From the NCBI GenBank assembly GCA_016934675.1, contig JAFGSJ010000152.1, positions 29,199-93,198 on the forward strand: a stretch of DNA of 64,000 bases. The letters run 5' to 3'. Positions 60,831 through 64,000 of the stretch are shown piece by piece. The DNA is from a bacterium (GTDB lineage Bacteria > CSSED10-310 > JAFGSJ01). The translations under genes were made by a program, and so were the position numbers. Every line of letters starts with the position of its first letter. The first letter of the stretch is position 1. The notes beneath the pieces were generated by a model. It saw only the letters and a program-made list of their open reading frames with translations, was not told the DNA's origin and made no database searches.

Positions 60831-60957
60831 GTCTAACAGACTTTATCCAGCGTCCACACTTATTACCCCTCGAACACCTCCCGTAAAAGTTTACATTTCT
60901 TTCCACCCATGCTATTGTCGAAACAGTGGAAGCAGGATAAAACTATCTTCGTTAGGC
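60831..60957 (+). other. attC-like integron recombination site 1
   Basis: Begins with GTCTAAC (RYYYAAC type) and ends with GTTAGGC (GTTRRRY). The inner arms TTTATCCAGCGTCCAC and GTGGAAGCAGGATAAA pair with two mismatches. The length of 127 nt is within the known attC range. A coding cassette starts 22 bp after it. Confidence 0.65.
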
Positions 60958-60979
60958 CGCACCAGCGGAAGGCAGACAG

Positions 60980-61456
60980 ATGGGCGTGATCTACACCGTG
61001 TATCCAATCGATGATCGAGCTCGCAAAGCGGCGCCCGATATCGGGCTGATCAATCCTCCTGCCGAAGATGGTCGGCACCCGACGCCATCAGAGATCCGTG
61101 CTGTTGTAGGCGATCTTGATGGCTTCAAGGCAAGCTACACGGAACATCCAATCTTCCACAAGCCGTGGCAGGTGATGGTCGAACATGCCCAGGATCCAGA
61201 CAACGGTGGCTGGACACTGATTAACGTATCCGAGTACCTGGGCGAAGACCAGCCTACCGAGATCTGGTTTGAGAAGGGCTGGCCTGATCTCATAATTCGC
61301 ATCATGGTGGGTCTTTCTCGCACGTGCGGTCCTTTGTTCATCCTACCGGACACAGGCGAGGCTGCGCTCGTGGTCCGCCCCGGCGACAATCCGGTGTACT
61401 TGTACGAGAGCTGGGAACACACAAACCCACACTGCGAGAGCGACGATGACTCCTAA
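60980..61456 (+). CDS. Cassette-encoded hypothetical protein (immunity-like)
   Basis: 158 residues. Compact, acidic at the C-terminus (CESDDDS), with conserved-looking TLINVSEYLGEDQPTEIWFE and RTCGPLFILPDTG, features seen in small immunity-type proteins. GGAAGG precedes the ATG. It fills a single-gene cassette between two attC-like sites and has a more GC-rich codon use than the cargo of the large element. No exact family recognised. Confidence 0.7.
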   Translation: MGVIYTVYPIDDRARKAAPDIGLINPPAEDGRHPTPSEIRAVVGDLDGFKASYTEHPIFHKPWQVMVEHAQDPDNGGWTLINVSEYLGEDQPTEIWFEKGWPDLIIRIMVGLSRTCGPLFILPDTGEAALVVRPGDNPVYLYESWEHTNPHCESDDDS

Positions 61457-61468
61457 TAACAGGAGGGC

Positions 61469-61549
61469 AGCGAACAAGGCCATGAACCTGACGAAGTCTG
61501 CGGTGCTGCATATGGACGCAACCTTCGCAGGTTATGGCCAGCGTTAGCC
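61469..61549 (+). other. attC-like integron recombination site 2
   Basis: 81 nt. Left arm GGCCATGAACCTGACGAAG pairs with the reverse complement of CTTCGCAGGTTATGGCC, leaving two extra bases (G and A) unpaired on one strand: the extrahelical-base pattern that defines attC polarity. It ends with GTTAGCC, close to GTTRRRY, and the start AGCGAAC mirrors it. Confidence 0.78.
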
Positions 61550-61566
61550 GCTTTTGGAGCAGCTCG

Positions 61567-62109
61567 ATGCGATACTTCCTGGCTTCAATCGTTCTCCTGA
61601 CAACTGTGACTCTGATCGCGGGGTGCAATCGAACCATGTCTGCTGACGTCAATAAAGTTCTAGACATGAAGGACGATTTCGAGTTGTGCAATGAACTCTT
61701 CAAGCTCATGATCAAGCACTACGGCGAGGACTTCGATGTCTCGAAGTGCAAGGAGAAAGATCAGGCCGTTATCCTCGTGTGGCACGCTTCGGGTATCATC
61801 GACAACGGAGGGTTCCAGTATCTATTTGAGGGCAACTTCAAAGGGGATCCCTACTTCGCTAGGACCGCTGCTGCTTTCAAGACCATCAAGGCGTCCAAAT
61901 GTGCCGAGGCGATTGAGGAGGCCCTGAAACTGTTCCCCTACTCGAAGCCTCCGCAGGACATCAATAAGCGGCTGAAGATATATCAGGCCGTCTCTGCCGC
62001 AAAGCAGGAAGCCATTGATGTGAAGTTCTTCAGCGAAAGCAAAGAGATGATGACGACCCTCGCCAAGTACATCCGCGAGAACCGAGCGGAGTTCAAGCAC
62101 CTAAAATGA
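61567..62109 (+). CDS. DMP19/DUF4375-like lipoprotein (cassette-encoded)
   Basis: 180 residues from ATG 61567 (GGAG seven nt upstream); the track start lies inside the attC site. A lipoprotein signal ends in LIAGC. The mature part, with WHASGIIDNGGFQYLFEGN and a helical tail, matches the DMP19/DUF4375 fold, whose members include DNA-mimic and immunity-type proteins. The lipidated form is unusual for that family. It fills the second cassette. Confidence 0.82.
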   Translation: MRYFLASIVLLTTVTLIAGCNRTMSADVNKVLDMKDDFELCNELFKLMIKHYGEDFDVSKCKEKDQAVILVWHASGIIDNGGFQYLFEGNFKGDPYFARTAAAFKTIKASKCAEAIEEALKLFPYSKPPQDINKRLKIYQAVSAAKQEAIDVKFFSESKEMMTTLAKYIRENRAEFKHLK

Positions 62110-62118
62110 GCGAGGGTC

Positions 62119-62217
62119 GCCGCAAACCACCGCATGAAGCTGGCCAGGCAGCCATCCTGGTTCTCCGAGCTTCAACGGCCGAGCAGACGACCCGGCAGCT
62201 TATGCGTGACGTCAGAA
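62119..62217 (+). other. attC-like site 3, degenerate
   Basis: GCATGAAGCTG pairs with CAGCTTATGC, again leaving one extrahelical G. The outer R boxes are poor (CGCAAAC at left, GTGACGT at right), so it may be inactive. It starts ten bases after the DMP19-like stop, as a cassette attC should. Confidence 0.55.
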
Positions 62218-62566
62218 CGCACATTCAGCACACTTCGGAGGTCAGTTTTTTCAATTTTTCGATAATGATCTGGGGTCGAGCCCACGGTTGACTGTTGTGA
62301 TTTGTTGCCGCTCGCGTCACGTGTGCCTCCGCTACCCCTGGACGAACGGAAGAAAGGCACTTGACTGGCCTGGGGCGATCTGATAGAAAATGGAACCGGA
62401 AGACGACACTATTCGATCAGTGCCGGTATTAATCCGGCACAAGGACATCCAGGCAATCAAAGGACTATGTGACGATTAGTGTTAGACGCCTATTCGCCGT
62501 TAAAGGCATTATCAGGCAACCTTCTCTACCGCAGATGAGTGAAAGAGATAAAAGACAAGGGGTCAA
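62218..62566. other. Cassette region without a supported gene
   Basis: No ORF of quality. A lone GTTAGAC box at 62481-62487 could be the end of another attC, but I could not find a convincing left arm. Confidence 0.4.
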
Positions 62567-62965
62567 ATGCATCGACTTTTCTACGGCTCATTTCTAATAA
62601 TAATCGCCTTGGCAAGCGCCATCAGCATTGGCACCAGCCGTGTCTTCTCGTGGTTCAATCTTGGAGTTGTCACCATTCTTTTAGCGAAGGGGTTCTTCTG
62701 GGCACGGTCACGTTCAATGGCACCGGACAACTATGAACAATACAAGAACAACTTCATCATCCTGGCGGCGGGTTACTTTATCACGGCGGTACTGTTCGTT
62801 CTCTCTGGTTTTTTGGGGGAGGGTTGGTTCGGTTTCCTCGCTGCACCAGTGTTCGCCACTACTGCTATCGCTATGACTTTCGTGATCCGCACTGCTAATA
62901 AACAACATTCCGCCGTGAAAAGGCTGAATGATATGGAAAGGGACCACCCAACAAGGCGTTGTTGA
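62567..62965 (+). CDS. Small four-TM membrane protein (cassette-encoded)
   Basis: 132 residues with four predicted TM helices (about 5-22, 26-42, 63-82, 86-108) and a charged C-terminus. AAGGGG precedes the ATG. Its last codons run into the attC-like site that follows, as is usual in integron cassettes. No family recognised. Confidence 0.68.
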   Translation: MHRLFYGSFLIIIALASAISIGTSRVFSWFNLGVVTILLAKGFFWARSRSMAPDNYEQYKNNFIILAAGYFITAVLFVLSGFLGEGWFGFLAAPVFATTAIAMTFVIRTANKQHSAVKRLNDMERDHPTRRC

Positions 62966-63005
62966 CTACGTCCGGTCTGTCACACCGCCAAACGCTTCGT
63001 TGGGT
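62946..63005 (+). other. attC-like integron recombination site 4
   Basis: 60 nt, the classical 59-base-element size. ACCCAAC at the left and GTTGGGT at the right are perfect R boxes and complementary; inner AAGGCGTT and AACGCTTC pair with one offset base. It follows the four-TM gene. Confidence 0.72.
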
Positions 63006-63081
63006 TGATGTGATAATACAACAAACACTCAAGATACTCGGGGTGGCCCTCGCAGCGTTGATAATTCTGTCTTCGTTATAA

Positions 63082-63240
63082 TCTCACACGGAGGCACGGC
63101 GACACGGAGAAAAAATATAAGAATATGATAAAATATCAAAATGTTTTACATTTTGATTTCTAACAAAAACAAGAGGGATAATTAAACTTCATTAAAAATA
63201 GAATTACTAAACCTCCGTGGCTCTGTGGCTCCGTGTGAGA
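63082..63240. mobile_element. MITE-like element with 28-bp inverted ends
   Basis: The ends TCTCACACGGAG.CAC.G and their reverse complement form a 28-bp imperfect inverted repeat around 103 bp of AT-rich DNA holding a perfect hairpin (ATCAAAATGT, TTT, ACATTTTGAT). ATAA flanks both sides, compatible with a 4-bp target duplication. It encodes nothing. Confidence 0.65.
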
Positions 63241-63868
63241 ATAAAAAGTTTTAACGTATGGAAACAAAAAGGAGGATTATTACGAATCAATGCACGCGTA
63301 GACCGATAGTCAGCGGTTTTAAGATGTTTTTCTTGCAAAAAGAATCCTTTGTTAATCGGTGTGATTCTTGCCGGAATATCGGCCCCGGTGATTTCAATGT
63401 TAGAACGCCCTCCTGAACCCTTCGGAGATCAGTAATAGAATTTTCTAAAACGAGCAAAGCGCTCCCGGTATTTACACCGTTCCGCATCAACTCGCCCCGA
63501 TCAAACTCTATTATATATTCGCATTCGCAACAATCGGGGTCACACTTGTTTTTGACCTTTTGGCTCAGTTTCTGGTTATGAGTGAGTACTGCTTTTTCAA
63601 AGGCCCCGCTTCGGTTAGTCTCCTTCGAAAAAGGGTGCGGGCGGAGCTCAATCCACCCGGGGATAATCCGAAGACAGCAGAAAAAGTCACATAACAAGTG
63701 TGACCCACTAATCAATGAAATCTTCCCCAGCACCTTGATCCGAAAGAACTGGCCTTCCGCACTCGAACCAGCTCACGCGATCCTCACCACGACAAGCAGC
63801 GTTCTCGCTTTCGGACCAGGTTTAAAATTTGTCTGGTTGATAGGCCTCCTTTCGCCGCTTTACACCCT
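63241..63868. other. Region without a supported gene
   Basis: A 148-residue minus ORF (63287-63733) lacks a ribosome site and a domain. A plus frame stays open from before 63590 to the window end but only its last part resembles a known protein. Confidence 0.4.
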
Positions 63869-64000
63869 GTTCAGAAGCAGGCGGGGCCTGTTCAATGAAA
63901 CTCGCAATGTGGCGATGTATCTGATCCGCCACCTGCGTGCAGACACCCTTGTATCCATTGGTGCTCATTTCGGGTTGGCCAGATACAGCTCTGTCAATTC
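63869..64000 (+). pseudogene. Fragment like the C-terminus of a REP-associated (Y1) transposase
   Basis: The plus frame reads FRSRRGLFNETRNVAMYLIR then HLRADTLVSIGAHFGLARYS, running off the window. This is the DnaA-C-like HTH tail seen on REP-associated tyrosine transposases and in DnaA domain IV. The preceding sequence is not transposase-like, so the gene is probably rearranged or decayed; the window edge prevents a firm decision. Confidence 0.5.

Noticed and set aside
62461-62500. Fifth attC site ending in GTTAGAC at 62481
   Set aside because: The right box is perfect but no convincing complementary left arm was found upstream.
63287-63733. 148-residue minus-strand ORF
   Set aside because: No ribosome site, no recognisable domain and a composition like antisense translation.

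Overview
This 64 kb window looks like a chromosome segment of an uncultured Gram-negative bacterium of intermediate GC. Evidence for an outer membrane is a lipid A-type acyltransferase, an O-antigen ligase-like protein, an 8-strand-type outer membrane protein and an e(P4)-type lipoprotein. TPR-CHAT and TPR-Ser/Thr kinase proteins, CarD, a PIN/TRAM protein beside IspD/IspF, and a Lys4-type homoaconitase suggest a lineage outside the best-studied proteobacteria. I cannot name the phylum from sequence alone.

Layout. 0-42.7 kb is ordinary chromosome: a secreted TPR-CHAT protein, a nucleotidyltransferase-like protein, a K+ channel and glycogen phosphorylase; a minus-strand outer membrane protein/ABC-2 exporter cluster whose last gene is fused to a CPBP protease; an O-antigen ligase/acyltransferase pair; isoaspartyl peptidase; a TPR kinase; two decayed genes and a methyltransferase-like protein; pgk; a carD-PIN/TRAM-ispD-ispF-rlmB block; a GAF-phosphatase; a MutY-like glycosylase; the homoaconitase; two HU/IHF proteins; an M28-like peptidase; and a zinc-uptake operon headed by a ribbon-helix-helix protein with a cysteine cluster, followed by surface proteins and a helix-hairpin-helix protein next to tRNA-Ala(GGC).

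42.79-58.64 kb is a 15.8 kb integrative element inserted in the 3' end of that tRNA-Ala and bounded by a 34-bp direct repeat (attL/attR). It carries a tyrosine integrase, excisionase, primase-helicase beside iteron-like repeats, an XRE regulator, a small-terminase-like protein, a prohead-protease-like protein, an IbrA/IbrB-like (PAPS-reductase/ParB) pair and several tiny overlapping genes. It has no recognisable portal, large terminase, capsid or tail gene, so a phage-satellite-like island is the best reading. Its distal part is cargo, including an AT-rich membrane protein and a retropepsin-like protease.

58.65-60.5 kb carries an MNT-HEPN toxin-antitoxin pair and a broken SUKH-like gene, ending near a third, diverged copy of the tRNA 3' end. 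60.83-63.0 kb looks like an integron cassette array without an integrase: small plus-strand genes alternate with four attC-like sites. 63.08-63.24 kb is a MITE-like element with 28-bp inverted ends, and the window ends in a fragment resembling the C-terminus of a REP-associated transposase.
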